NCBI RefSeq assembly: GCF_021233055.1
Contig: NZ_CP089538.1
Span: forward strand, 5,472,501 to 5,536,500
DNA from: Spirosoma oryzicola
GTDB lineage: Bacteria > Bacteroidota > Bacteroidia > Cytophagales > Spirosomataceae
Direction of reading: 5' to 3'
Length of the DNA: 64,000 nt
Position numbers and translations under genes: made by a program. Within the stretch, counting starts at the first letter, position 1. The number at the start of each line of letters is the position of its first letter. This document shows positions 36,738 through 45,855 of the stretch, in pieces. The notes below the pieces were generated by a model, which saw nothing but the letters and a program-made list of their open reading frames with translations, did no database searches and was not told the DNA's origin.

Positions 36738-36775
36738 ACAAAAAATGGGCAGCAGGCCGGTTGACCTACTGCCCA
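36738..36775 (-). terminator. Terminator of fusA
   Basis: On minus, TGGGCAG (36775-36769) pairs with CTGCCCA (36752-36746) with inner pairs, followed by six T. 14 bp past the fusA stop. Confidence 0.85.
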
Positions 36776-36788
36776 GTATCTTAAAAGC

Positions 36789-38906
36789 TTACGATCTTCC
36801 GGTTCCTTTTTCTTTCGCTACTACGCTATCCGAAATGTTTTGTGGTACCACTTCGTAATGCGAGAACGTCAAGTTAGCCGTAGCACGACCTGAAGACATA
36901 GTACGCAGATCCGTTACATAACCGAACAGTTCAGAAAGAGGGACGTCGGCTTTAATCACTTGTGATCCAGCTTTGCTATCCATGCCTTTCATGACACCAC
37001 GGCGACGGTTTAGGTCACCAGTGATTGGACCGGTATATTCTTCTGGTGTTAGTACTTCAACAGCCATGATTGGTTCGAGCAGTTTCGGACCAGCTTGGCG
37101 AGCAGCTTCACGGAATCCTAAACGAGCGGCCATCTCGAATGACAGCGAATCGGAGTCAACGTCGTGATATGAACCATGGAACAGACGAACTTTCATGCTT
37201 TCCAATGGGAAGCCAGCTAGCGGACCATTTTTCAGCGATTCGTCAAAGCCTTTCTGTACAGCAGGAATAAATTCGCGAGGAATCACCCCACCGACGATGC
37301 CGTTCACAAAGTCCAGACCTGGTTGCGTAACACCAGCTTCATCTTGGTCACGAGGTCCAAGTTCGAACACGATATCAGCAAATTTACCGCGACCACCCGT
37401 TTGCTTTTTGTAAACCTCCCGGTGTTCAACGTTCTTGGTCAGCTTCTCTTTGTAGGCAACCTGTGGTGCACCTTGGTTCACCTCTACCTTAAACTCACGA
37501 CGCATCCGGTCAATGATAATTTCAAGGTGAAGCTCACCCATACCACGGATAATGGTCTGGCCGGTTTCTTCGTTCGACTCAACTTTTAAGGTTGGGTCTT
37601 CTTCGATCAGTTTACCAATAGCTTTCGAGAAGTTATCCTGATCGGCCGTTTTCTTCGGCTCGATAGCGTACCCGATAACTGGATCAGGGAACACCATGGA
37701 TTCAAGAACGATTGGGTTCTTTTCATCAGACAGGGTATCACCCGTTTTGATGTCTTTGAAACCAACGACAGCACCGATATCACCAGCCTCCAGGCGTTCG
37801 ATTTGGTTCTGCTTGTTAGCGTGCATCTGGAAAATCCGCGAGATCCGCTCTTTGTTACCCGAACGGTTGTTCAGGATGTAAGAACCCGACTCAAGGATAC
37901 CCGAGTATGAACGCACAAAGCACAAACGACCAACGTATGGATCAGTTGCAATTTTGAACGCTAATGCAGAGAATGGCTCGTCCGAAGATGGTTTGCGCGA
38001 AATCTCTTCACCCGTGTTTGGGTTCGTACCTTTGATGCTTTCTTTGTCCAACGGCGATGGCAGCAGTGCCATCACGTAGTCGAGCATCGTTTGAACACCC
38101 TTGTTTTTGAACGACGAACCGCAAAGCATCGGCACGATTTTCATCGCGATGGTTGCTTTACGAAGAGCTGCCAGAATTTCGTCTTCCGAAATTGATTCTG
38201 GATCTTCGAAGTACTTCTCCATGAGCGTGTCGTCGAATTCGGCAACCGCTTCAAGAAGTTTTTCGCGCCATTCGGTAGCTTCCTCCATCATGTCGTCTGG
38301 AATAGGAACTACTTGGAAGGTCATTCCTTTATCCGATTCGTTCCAGACAAGACCACGGAAGTTAACAAGGTCAACTACACCTTTGAAATTGTCTTCTTCA
38401 CCGATTGGTAACTGAAGAGGAACAGCGTAGCTGCCCAGCATTTCTTTTACCTGACGGCAAACATTCAGGAAGTCAGCGCCTGAACGGTCCATCTTGTTAA
38501 CGAAGCCCAACCGAGCAACGTTATAATTGTTAGCCAGACGCCAGTTGGTTTCTGACTGAGGTTCAACACCATCGACGGCGCTGAACAGGAAGACAAGACC
38601 ATCAAGTACACGCAGTGAGCGGTTTACTTCAACCGTGAAGTCAACGTGGCCCGGTGTATCGATAATGTTGATATGGTATTTTTTGTCCCGGTAGGTCCAG
38701 TCAACAGTGGTGGCAGCCGAAGTGATCGTGATACCGCGCTCCTGCTCCTGTTCCATCCAGTCCATCGTTGCGGCACCATCGTGAACCTCACCGATTTTGT
38801 GGCTTACCCCGGCGTAATAGAGAATACGTTCGGTTGTGGTCGTTTTACCTGCGTCGATGTGAGCAGCGATACCGATGTTTCTCGTGAAATTTAAATCGCG
38901 AGCCAT
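36789..38906 (-). CDS. fusA: Elongation factor G
   Basis: 705 residues, GTPase of translocation. G1 [16 protein letters not shown]2 region around [12 protein letters not shown]3 DTPGHVDF, G4 NKMD. Domains II-V follow with normal length. A well-formed promoter lies 89 bp upstream. rpsL and rpsG, which usually precede fusA, are not here: a divergent ABC transporter lies on the other side. Confidence 0.98.
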   Translation of the reverse strand: MARDLNFTRNIGIAAHIDAGKTTTTERILYYAGVSHKIGEVHDGAATMDWMEQEQERGITITSAATTVDWTYRDKKYHINIIDTPGHVDFTVEVNRSLRVLDGLVFLFSAVDGVEPQSETNWRLANNYNVARLGFVNKMDRSGADFLNVCRQVKEMLGSYAVPLQLPIGEEDNFKGVVDLVNFRGLVWNESDKGMTFQVVPIPDDMMEEATEWREKLLEAVAEFDDTLMEKYFEDPESISEDEILAALRKATIAMKIVPMLCGSSFKNKGVQTMLDYVMALLPSPLDKESIKGTNPNTGEEISRKPSSDEPFSALAFKIATDPYVGRLCFVRSYSGILESGSYILNNRSGNKERISRIFQMHANKQNQIERLEAGDIGAVVGFKDIKTGDTLSDEKNPIVLESMVFPDPVIGYAIEPKKTADQDNFSKAIGKLIEEDPTLKVESNEETGQTIIRGMGELHLEIIIDRMRREFKVEVNQGAPQVAYKEKLTKNVEHREVYKKQTGGRGKFADIVFELGPRDQDEAGVTQPGLDFVNGIVGGVIPREFIPAVQKGFDESLKNGPLAGFPLESMKVRLFHGSYHDVDSDSLSFEMAARLGFREAARQAGPKLLEPIMAVEVLTPEEYTGPITGDLNRRRGVMKGMDSKAGSQVIKADVPLSELFGYVTDLRTMSSGRATANLTFSHYEVVPQNISDSVVAKEKGTGRS

Positions 38907-39266
38907 TAGCTTGTTATACTGAGAGTTATTTTAATTCTAAAACAGTGAGAAGGGGCCAGTAAGTTCACAAAGGCACCTTTTACAAATCAGGTCGCAAAAT
39001 TACTGAAAGCCAATCAGAAAACAAATAAATGATCTAGAAATATAGTGGTTTCTCATATTAGGAAGCGTGGCGTTTCGCTTGCGTGCGTAACAAACTGAAT
39101 TGTTGAACGGATATAGCTTTTCGCATCCGATTCAGGACCCCATACTATCTATAGCCAACCTTCGTTATGGGAGGAAAAAATATTGATTTGTTGAACGTAA
39201 ATTTCTTAGTTTTCGTCAACTTTGTATTGTGATTCTGGCTCAGAATCACTACCGTAACTTCATAAC
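38907..39266. other. Divergent promoter region, fusA and ABC transporter
   Basis: 360 bp without a gene. It contains the fusA promoter at 38995-39025; for the ABC gene only a TAGTTTTC element is seen, with no clear -33. Confidence 0.5.
38995..39025 (-). promoter_or_regulatory. fusA promoter
   Basis: On minus, TTTG (39025-39022), 19 bp, TAATTTTG (39002-38995) match the Bacteroidota housekeeping consensus exactly. Confidence 0.8.
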
Positions 39267-41060
39267 ATGCAAAATCCTTACTTAGCTCTCATGCGTACTG
39301 CTTGGCAGTATGCCCGGCATGAGAAGCGTCAGTACATACTTGTGTATGTGCTCTTCATTTTCGCCAACATTATTGTCGCTCTTCATCCGTTACTTTTCGG
39401 CTGGTTCATTGAGTCTGTTCAGCGTGAAGGCAACGATGTTGTAAACACTGCTTTTGTTTACGCCGGAGGTGTCTTAGCCCTTAAAGTGCTGGAATGGGCT
39501 TTCCATGGGCCAGCCCGAGTTCTTGAACGCCGACTGGCTTTTAACCTGAGTCGCAATTTTCTGGATGAGCTGTACCATCAGACACTACACCTACCCGTTA
39601 GCTGGCATAAAGATCATCACAGTGGCGCAACTATCAACCGAATCCGAAAGGCCTACGACGCCCTGAAGTTGTTTTTCCAGGATGGGTTCGTTTACCTACA
39701 TGCCATCTCCAAGTTTTTGTTCTCGTTTGGGGCTATGCTGTATTTCTCCCCGGTTTTTGGGGTGATCGGTGTAGCGCTTGGCGCTTTGACCGTTTATGTC
39801 ATTCTTCGCTTTGATCGCCCGTTCATCAAAGCCCTCAACGAAACAAATGAACGCGAACATGCCGCGTCCTCGACACTCTTCGACAGTTTGTCGAACATCG
39901 TTACGGTAATTACACTCCGGCTCGAAAAGCGTATTGAAGAAAGCTTCTCGCAGAAGATAAGTGCAATTTTTCCACCATTCATGCGTCAGGTGACTATTAA
40001 CGAGTGGAAGTGGTTTGTAGCTAGTATCCTTATTACGCTTATCTACGTAGTGATGGCGACGGGTTACGTTTACCAGCACTATACGCCAGGGCAGATATTT
40101 TATGTCGGTGGTCTCGTTACCCTGCTGGGTTATGTAAACCAGTTTACGAGCGTATTTAATGATGTAGCTTATCAATACACGCAGATCGTTCAGTTCAATA
40201 CGGATGTACAGACGGTACGGAGTATTAGTGAGGCATACGCTCAGTATAAACAGTCGGATTCGCAGGTATCATTACCAGAAAACTGGCAAACCATTACGTT
40301 GTCTAACCTGAACTTTTCTCATGGTCAATTAGGATCGGATCAGCGGCAGGTTCCTGCCCTCCACAATGTCGGCATTCAACTGTCGCGTGGCAAGCGGATT
40401 GCCTTTATTGGCGAAAGCGGTTCCGGAAAAAGTACATTACTCACGTTGTTACGCGGTTTGTACACTACTGAGCCAGGCTTGTCGGTGCAGGTAGACGATC
40501 AGCATTTTTATACCGATATGAAGGCGATTGCCAACACGGTCACCCTGTTTCCGCAAGAGCCCGAGATCTTTGAGAATACGATTGGGTATAACATTACTCT
40601 TGGCCTACCGTTTGATGACAACGAGATAATCCAGGTTTGTCAGACAGCTCACTTTGCTGATATCGTTAAGCATTTACCGCAGGGGCTTGACACAAGTATT
40701 CAGGAAAAAGGGTTGAACCTGTCAGGCGGTCAGCGCCAACGACTGGCTTTGGCAAGAGGTGTTTTAGCTGCCCGAACAAGCGATATTGTATTGCTTGATG
40801 AACCAACGAGTAGTGTCGATCCTAAAACAGAGTTCGAGATATACCACAAGATGCTCAGAGAATTTTCTGACAAAGCGGTTGTATCGACGCTGCACCGACT
40901 TCATCTTTTACCCATGTTCGATTACATCTATATCCTCCGTAACGGCCGCGTTGTCGATGAAGGTAGCTTTGTAGAACTGCGTGAGCGTAGCCTTATCTTT
41001 CAGGAAATGTGGTCGCATCAAAAAGAAGTGATGCATACAGAAGAACGAATAACAGCTTAA
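39267..41060 (+). CDS. ABC exporter, fused permease and ATPase
   Basis: 597 residues. The N-terminal ~310 residues carry six hydrophobic helices of a type I exporter; the ATPase follows with Walker A GESGSGKST, signature LSGGQRQRLALARG, Walker B DIVLLDEPTSS and the switch His in STLHRLHLL. Acts as a homo- or heterodimer in the inner membrane. No partner half-transporter or substrate gene is adjacent, so the substrate cannot be named. Confidence 0.95.
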   Translation: MQNPYLALMRTAWQYARHEKRQYILVYVLFIFANIIVALHPLLFGWFIESVQREGNDVVNTAFVYAGGVLALKVLEWAFHGPARVLERRLAFNLSRNFLDELYHQTLHLPVSWHKDHHSGATINRIRKAYDALKLFFQDGFVYLHAISKFLFSFGAMLYFSPVFGVIGVALGALTVYVILRFDRPFIKALNETNEREHAASSTLFDSLSNIVTVITLRLEKRIEESFSQKISAIFPPFMRQVTINEWKWFVASILITLIYVVMATGYVYQHYTPGQIFYVGGLVTLLGYVNQFTSVFNDVAYQYTQIVQFNTDVQTVRSISEAYAQYKQSDSQVSLPENWQTITLSNLNFSHGQLGSDQRQVPALHNVGIQLSRGKRIAFIGESGSGKSTLLTLLRGLYTTEPGLSVQVDDQHFYTDMKAIANTVTLFPQEPEIFENTIGYNITLGLPFDDNEIIQVCQTAHFADIVKHLPQGLDTSIQEKGLNLSGGQRQRLALARGVLAARTSDIVLLDEPTSSVDPKTEFEIYHKMLREFSDKAVVSTLHRLHLLPMFDYIYILRNGRVVDEGSFVELRERSLIFQEMWSHQKEVMHTEERITA

Positions 41061-41072
41061 CGGATATCATAC

Positions 41073-41109
41073 CAACGAAAAGACCCGCGACGAGCGGGTC
41101 TTTTCGTTG
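41073..41109. terminator. Bidirectional terminator after the ABC exporter
   Basis: Perfect 16-bp arms CAACGAAAAGACCCGC (41073-41088) and GCGGGTCTTTTCGTTG (41094-41109) around a 5-base loop, serving the convergent exporter and HTH-S24 genes. Confidence 0.9.
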
Positions 41110-41119
41110 ATGCGTTGTT

Positions 41120-41833
41120 TTATTCTACTGGTGCTTCTACAATCGTCACAATCTTCCACATGCCCCGAATATCCTGCAAGGGCACCGTTACATTACCACC
41201 ATTGGGATTGTCGGAGTGAAGCGTCAGGTATTTTCTCGTCAATAATTCGTTGTCACGGACCCGCTTAACAACGAAATAATCCCGATACATTACCGCATAC
41301 ACACCTCCTGATTGGTACACCCAGTCGTTTTCGTTCACTGGAATAGCCAACACCTTGGCTCCATGAGCTAACTGTGGGCTCATACTATTCCCTGATATTT
41401 CCAGTACTACCGCCTGTTTATGACCTTTCATGACCGGCTTACGCACCCGGAATGATTCGATATCTGAAGCCCCTATCCCATCCGTATAACTTTCCACAAA
41501 CGTTGCGTAAAAACGGACGGGTACGAAGGGTATTTCCATCGTATCCTCATCAGTCGCCATGACCATAGCATTTTCTTCCGGCGAGTTCAGCACGGGTAGA
41601 ACACCTCGGATAAGGTAGTCAGCACTGATTTGCGGATAGCAAGCCAGCAAACTCATGATTGTGTCATAGGAAGGTTTGGCTCGTCCGTTAAGAATGTTAT
41701 AAAACTTAGACGGATTTTCGCCCAACTCTTTGGCAATCTGATATATAGTGATGCCTAAGGCCTCAAAAACCTGTTTTAGTCGATCTTGTATAGTCACCTC
41801 GCTATCAATTTTTTCTGAACATTTTTCTGCCAT
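41120..41833 (-). CDS. HTH and S24-peptidase-domain repressor (LexA/UmuD-like)
   Basis: 237 residues. An XRE-type helix-turn-helix lies at about 15-80 (IYQIAKELGENPSKFYNILNGRAKPSYDTI). An S24 serine-protease fold follows, with Ser150 in EISGNSMSP and Lys190 in YFVVKRV as the catalytic dyad. No clear Ala-Gly or Cys-Gly cleavage site is seen in the linker, so self-cleavage is uncertain. It is divergent from the Y-family polymerase 120 bp away, pointing to a damage-response switch, with paired half-sites between them. Confidence 0.93.
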   Translation of the reverse strand: MAEKCSEKIDSEVTIQDRLKQVFEALGITIYQIAKELGENPSKFYNILNGRAKPSYDTIMSLLACYPQISADYLIRGVLPVLNSPEENAMVMATDEDTMEIPFVPVRFYATFVESYTDGIGASDIESFRVRKPVMKGHKQAVVLEISGNSMSPQLAHGAKVLAIPVNENDWVYQSGGVYAVMYRDYFVVKRVRDNELLTRKYLTLHSDNPNGGNVTVPLQDIRGMWKIVTIVEAPVE

Positions 41834-41905
41834 TGTAGTAAAGATAATTGACAGTATAATACAACTAAAATATATTGCGTTTGTATTACAACAAACATAC
41901 TACAA
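41833..41905. promoter_or_regulatory. Putative repressor operators, two dyads
   Basis: Half-sites TTGTAGTA (41833-41840), TAATACAA (41857-41864), TTGTATTA (41881-41888) and TACTACAA (41898-41905) form two inverted pairs: the first matches the fourth exactly and the second matches the third exactly. TTGTATTACAA at 41881-41891 is also a palindrome. They sit between the S24 repressor and the polymerase and overlap the repressor start. Confidence 0.5.
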
Positions 41906-41952
41906 ATACATCGAAATGAACACAGGAATCACCACTTTATTACAGTAAATTG

Positions 41953-43217
41953 ATGAACCGGAATCGACTTACATCCCATACCAAGCCTACAGTCCTTTTT
42001 GTAGACATGAACAGCTTTTTTGCTTCTTGTGAACAACAGGAAAACTATGGTTGCGCGGTCGTCCGGTAGGCGTATGTGTTTACACCGGTCGAAATGGCTG
42101 CGTGATCTCTCCGTCTATAGAAGCAAAGCAAAAAGGCATTAAGACAGGGATGCGGCTGGATCAGGCAATTCTTCTCTGTCCAGAGTTGGTTCCCATTGAA
42201 ACTCATCCTAACCGATACCGAGAATACCATAAGAAGATTATCGCCGTTCTGCGCACTTTCTCCGATGATGTTGTTCCTAAAAGTATCGATGAAGCGATTA
42301 TCGATCTGACAAATTACCAACTGGCTTATAAAGACATGGCGCAGGTGGCCAAAGTCATCAAAAGAGCGATCCGGGAAAAAGTAGGTGATTATCTGCGCTG
42401 CTCAATTGGTATCGCCCCCAATGCCTTCCTCGCAAAGCTGGCATCCGATCTACAGAAGCCCGACGGCTTAACAATAATTACTCCTGATACGATTGATAAC
42501 ATTTTACAGAAACTAGCCTTAACGGATTTACCGGGTATTGGTCACCGCATGGCGATTCGATTAGAAGCCGGTGGCATTCACACTCCAATTGATCTACGCT
42601 ATGCTTCTCCCGAGTATCTGCGGGCAGTCTGTAAAAGTATTATTGGCTGGCATTGGCATCTGCGCTTAAATTTTGGTGGTGAGGTTGATCTGGAAACCAA
42701 CGAAAGCAATAAGAGTATGTCAGCGATGCGGACAATTTCGGCGGAACAGCGTAACGATGGCAAACGCCTGGACGAATTACTGCAAGCCCTTTGTCTGACG
42801 CTGGAACGACGTATGGTGCAAAAAGGCGTCTTTTGTCAGGATATGTCTTTTTCTTGTCGGTATCATACCGGCAGAACGTTTAACTACGAGGTTCACTTTT
42901 CAAATCCGCAACAGGATGGAATAGACTTGTACCGTGTCATAAAGGAACGACTAGACAAGTTTCAGAGTACTCACCGTTGTGAACCCGTTTTGAATGAACA
43001 CTTACATTCTATGTCCCTTGTTGTCTATCGCTTCATACCGAGTGAGCTAGTTCCGCTTGACCTTTTTACGGATAGTGCTCGCAAAAACAAATTGCGTCAA
43101 ACCTTGTATGATTTGAAAAGTAAATTCGGTTCTGATAAACTGCTTAGAGCCGCTGAACTCTCCGACGATCATGTTTACCGGGATGTGATCGGCTTTGGCA
43201 ACATAAAGGATTTATAG
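41953..43217 (+). pseudogene. Y-family DNA polymerase (UmuC/DinB-like), frameshifted
   Basis: Translesion polymerase of about 421 residues if repaired. The ATG at 41953 opens the expected N-terminus PTVLFVDMNSFFASCEQQENY with the first catalytic Asp, then hits TAG at 42067. The rest continues in the next frame from 42048 (WLRGRPVGVCVYTGRNGC). One T is missing at TATGG (42046-42050), where TATTGG would read Y-W and join both parts. The second catalytic pair SIDEA, the fingers, the HhH region (LTDLPGIGHRMA) and the little-finger domain are intact. Either a recent inactivating deletion or a sequencing error. It meets the mutM stop with no gap. Confidence 0.85.
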
Positions 43218-44042
43218 TTAGTCAGCAGGTACTACCTGTTCTTTTGGGCAAAAGAACGTAGTGCGCCCTCCTACTTCGGTCCGCTCAATGCGCGTCTTAC
43301 AACGCGGACAAAATTTATGCGCTTCTACATCATCGTAAGGCGAGTCGTCCCATTCACGGACATGAATAAGAAAGCTATTGGGGAAATCACGATAAGCAGC
43401 TTCGTAACGGATAGCCGTTTCCAGAACCAGACGGATAGCTCCGTGGATTTGATCTAATTGCTTTTCGGTAAGTGTATCAGCCCGTTGACTAGGATGCACG
43501 AATGCCTGAAACAATACCTCGTCAACAATCCAGTTACCTAACCCGGCCACTACGCTTTGGTCGAGTAACACAGGTTTGATCAATGCTTTTTTTCGCTGAA
43601 TACTTGCCGACAAATCGTCAACCGAAATATCCAGGCCGTCTTTACCGATCTTTTTGCGCTTTATGAACGCTTCGATGCTATCGATTAAACCAACACGTTC
43701 AAACTTGCGCGGGCACAAAAAACCCAGATTAAATCCCGATGCGAACTCAAATACGATTCGCGCAAAACGCGGACGATCCAGGGAAGCATGGTAATACTCC
43801 AGATCGCCTGTCATCCCGAAATGCATATGAACGATGACCTCCGGATCGTCCGTAAGCACGAACAGGTTTTTACCGATCCGTTGGGTACCGGTAAACTGTC
43901 TACCTTCAAGCTTGGCAAGCAACGTATTATAATCGGTTGTGAGCAGCTTTTTATCTTCGACCTCAATATGGCTAATAGGCTGATTCAGAGAAGACGCTTC
44001 CAAGTACTGACGTCGTATCTCAACTTCGGGAAGTTCTGGCAT
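43218..44042 (-). CDS. mutM: Formamidopyrimidine-DNA glycosylase family (Fpg/Nei)
   Basis: 274 residues. Base-excision repair glycosylase/AP lyase acting on oxidised purines. PELPEVEIRR gives the catalytic Pro2 and Glu3; GKNLFVL carries the conserved Lys; helix-two-turn-helix is around GLGNWIVDEVLF. The C-terminal zinc finger reads FCPRCK then FFCPKEQ, so the fourth Cys of the C4 finger is Glu. Symbol given by family; it could be a Nei-like paralogue. Convergent with the frameshifted polymerase, stops touching. Confidence 0.9.
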   Translation of the reverse strand: MPELPEVEIRRQYLEASSLNQPISHIEVEDKKLLTTDYNTLLAKLEGRQFTGTQRIGKNLFVLTDDPEVIVHMHFGMTGDLEYYHASLDRPRFARIVFEFASGFNLGFLCPRKFERVGLIDSIEAFIKRKKIGKDGLDISVDDLSASIQRKKALIKPVLLDQSVVAGLGNWIVDEVLFQAFVHPSQRADTLTEKQLDQIHGAIRLVLETAIRYEAAYRDFPNSFLIHVREWDDSPYDDVEAHKFCPRCKTRIERTEVGGRTTFFCPKEQVVPAD

Positions 44043-44418
44043 TTATTTTTAGGGCGTAACCCTTCGTAGAGTCATGTTGTTACGGGACTACCGCGATAAC
44101 TTTCGGTTTGATGCTCATCGCGAATCGAATGAAATCGTTTATTATCCGGCTTAATTTTTTGATTACCAAGAATCCTTGACTAGACGCTCATTGGGCAATA
44201 CACAAACTTTTTTGAATAAGATTCCGTTTCTGTATGCAATATGCCCGTACCGAAGGGCGTTCCGAGTTTGTGCCATAATTAAAACTACGCCCAATACCGG
44301 TAGTTTATATTTTTTCTTAGCCCAACAATACATTTCTACAATGTAACAACCTCTACACAACCGCGAAAGCGGCTTTTTTGAGTCTGTGCATGTTAAACCG
44401 TTAAACCAAAAAATTGCC
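44043..44418. other. Divergent spacer with a small T-run hairpin
   Basis: 376 bp between mutM and the coiled-coil gene. A short stem CCGC-GAAA-GCGG followed by CTTTTTT (44361-44379) ends 40 bp before the start codon. A minus ORF at 44163-44429 overlaps it and is not believed. Confidence 0.4.
44361..44379 (+). terminator. Small hairpin with T-run in the 5' region
   Basis: Four-bp stem with GAAA tetraloop and six T, just upstream of the coiled-coil gene. May be an attenuator or the end of a short upstream RNA; the stem is short. Confidence 0.4.
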
Positions 44419-45354
44419 ATGGAGAACAATCCCCCAAAGTCAAAAACAAATGGTGCCTTACTTGCGGCTCTAATAATAATGACTGGCTTGGCTGGCGTAT
44501 CGAGTTATTTGTATTTTGATCAAAAGAAAGTATCTGAAAATCAAGAAGTAACTATTTCTGAACGTGTCGAAGAGCTTTCAACGACGCGTGTAAAACTAGA
44601 TTCTATTTCCACTGCCTTAGACGCTAAAATTGCAGAAGTTCAAAAACTAGGTGGCGATGTTAGCGAGCTTCAAAAAGTTAAAGCGCAGTTGGAAGAAGAT
44701 AAAGCATCTTTGCGTAGAGGCAACCGGGTTTCGCTGGCTAAATATGAAGCGAAGATAAAACAGTATGAAGCGTTCCTAGTCGAGAAAGATACGTTGATTG
44801 CCAATCTACAGCGTGAAAACGTTACGCTGGCCACTAACGTAAAAACGCTGGATGAAGAGAACACTGGTCTTAAAACAGACAGACAGCGTCTTACTGATTC
44901 TGTAACGACTGTGGTGGCTCAGAACCAGGATTTAAGCACGAAAGTTACTCGGGCTGCCGCTCTGAAAGCGCAAAACGTTAAAGTGTTTTCTGTTAATGCA
45001 AAAGGAAAAGTCAAAGAAGACGATGCTTACAAAGCCAAGCGTTTAGACAAGATCAAGTTAGTTTACACGCTTTTGGATAACCCTTTGACGAAAGAAGAAC
45101 CTAAAGAGGTTTTCGTGCGCGTACTTGACCCAAGCGGAGCCGTTGTCTCTGACATGGCTAATGGCTCTGGCACGTTTACTGTAGATGGCAACGAAACGAT
45201 TTACACGACAAAGCAAACGGTTAACTATACTAGCAACGGTCAAAACGTTGAACTGCTCTATACGCGGGGCATTCCCTACAAACCAGGTAAATATACCGTC
45301 GAACTATACTCTGAAGGTTTCCGTATTGGGGCTGGTGAGTTTGCTGTTCGCTAG
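44419..45354 (+). CDS. Membrane-anchored coiled-coil protein
   Basis: 311 residues from the ATG at 44419 (MENNPPKSK); an upstream in-frame ATG at 44386 adds 11 residues. One transmembrane helix (about residues 14-34, LLAALIIMTGLAGVSSYLYF) is followed by ~140 residues of heptad-like coiled coil rich in Leu, Glu and Lys, then a globular C-terminal domain (VKVFSVNAKGKVKEDDAYKA to GKYTVELYSEGFRIGAGEF). Not recognised by name. The coiled coil should lie in the periplasm if the N-terminus is cytoplasmic. Followed by a terminator. Confidence 0.8.
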   Translation: MENNPPKSKTNGALLAALIIMTGLAGVSSYLYFDQKKVSENQEVTISERVEELSTTRVKLDSISTALDAKIAEVQKLGGDVSELQKVKAQLEEDKASLRRGNRVSLAKYEAKIKQYEAFLVEKDTLIANLQRENVTLATNVKTLDEENTGLKTDRQRLTDSVTTVVAQNQDLSTKVTRAAALKAQNVKVFSVNAKGKVKEDDAYKAKRLDKIKLVYTLLDNPLTKEEPKEVFVRVLDPSGAVVSDMANGSGTFTVDGNETIYTTKQTVNYTSNGQNVELLYTRGIPYKPGKYTVELYSEGFRIGAGEFAVR

Positions 45355-45377
45355 GTAGTAAAGACTATTTTTTCAGG

Positions 45378-45413
45378 AGTAAAGCGCGACATCCAACGGT
45401 GCCGCGCTTTACT
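45378..45413. terminator. Bidirectional terminator
   Basis: AGTAAAGCGCG (45378-45388) pairs with CGCGCTTTACT (45403-45413), followed by TTTTATA on plus. Serves the convergent coiled-coil and lipoprotein genes. Confidence 0.8.
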
Positions 45414-45855
45414 TTTTATAGCCTGCAAAGTAAACAGCACTTCCATTATCAGGCTGGACAGAGATCCGTAGTATCTTCCCCTGCTTCTCCATACCGTTGT
45501 CCGTAAATACACGATCTGTCTGGAGCGAACCGATACTTGAGTCCGCCAATCGCAGTTGAACCGCATCAGCTTCACGAGTCAAACGAACGTGTTCTATTTG
45601 TCTGACTTCTTTATCTGGATACGACTTTGTGTAAATCAGAGTTACAGCACTATCCGACTCAGCCCTTAACTCGGCTGAAGGCATTTTATTCGTAGGCACA
45701 GCAACGCAGGAAGGATCAAGAAAGTAATTAGTGTGATAATTACCCGCTACCTCGCCCGCCAACGACGAATCAGGCTGGATATCGTGCTCCTGCTGACAGG
45801 CCGTCATCGAAGTTGCGGCTCCTAACATAATGAAGTAAAGGAGTTGTTTTTTCAT
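45409..45855 (-). CDS. Predicted lipoprotein, unknown function
   Basis: 148 residues. Lipobox TSMTAC at about residues 15-20 after a short hydrophobic signal. The mature part is a small beta-rich domain (VTLIYTKSYPDKEVRQIEHV, GKILRISVQPDNGSAVYFAGY). Not recognised. Its start overlaps the stop of the transglutaminase-like gene by 4 bp, so the two are cotranscribed. Confidence 0.75.
   Translation of the reverse strand: MKKQLLYFIMLGAATSMTACQQEHDIQPDSSLAGEVAGNYHTNYFLDPSCVAVPTNKMPSAELRAESDSAVTLIYTKSYPDKEVRQIEHVRLTREADAVQLRLADSSIGSLQTDRVFTDNGMEKQGKILRISVQPDNGSAVYFAGYKK

Noticed and set aside
41120..43217. Prophage remnant suggested by the S24 repressor
   Set aside because: No integrase, capsid or att-like repeats nearby; pairing with a translesion polymerase fits a chromosomal damage-response module.
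44163..44429. 88-codon minus ORF overlapping the promoter of the coiled-coil gene
   Set aside because: Cys/Trp-rich odd composition, overlaps the start of a solid gene and its leader; no family resemblance.
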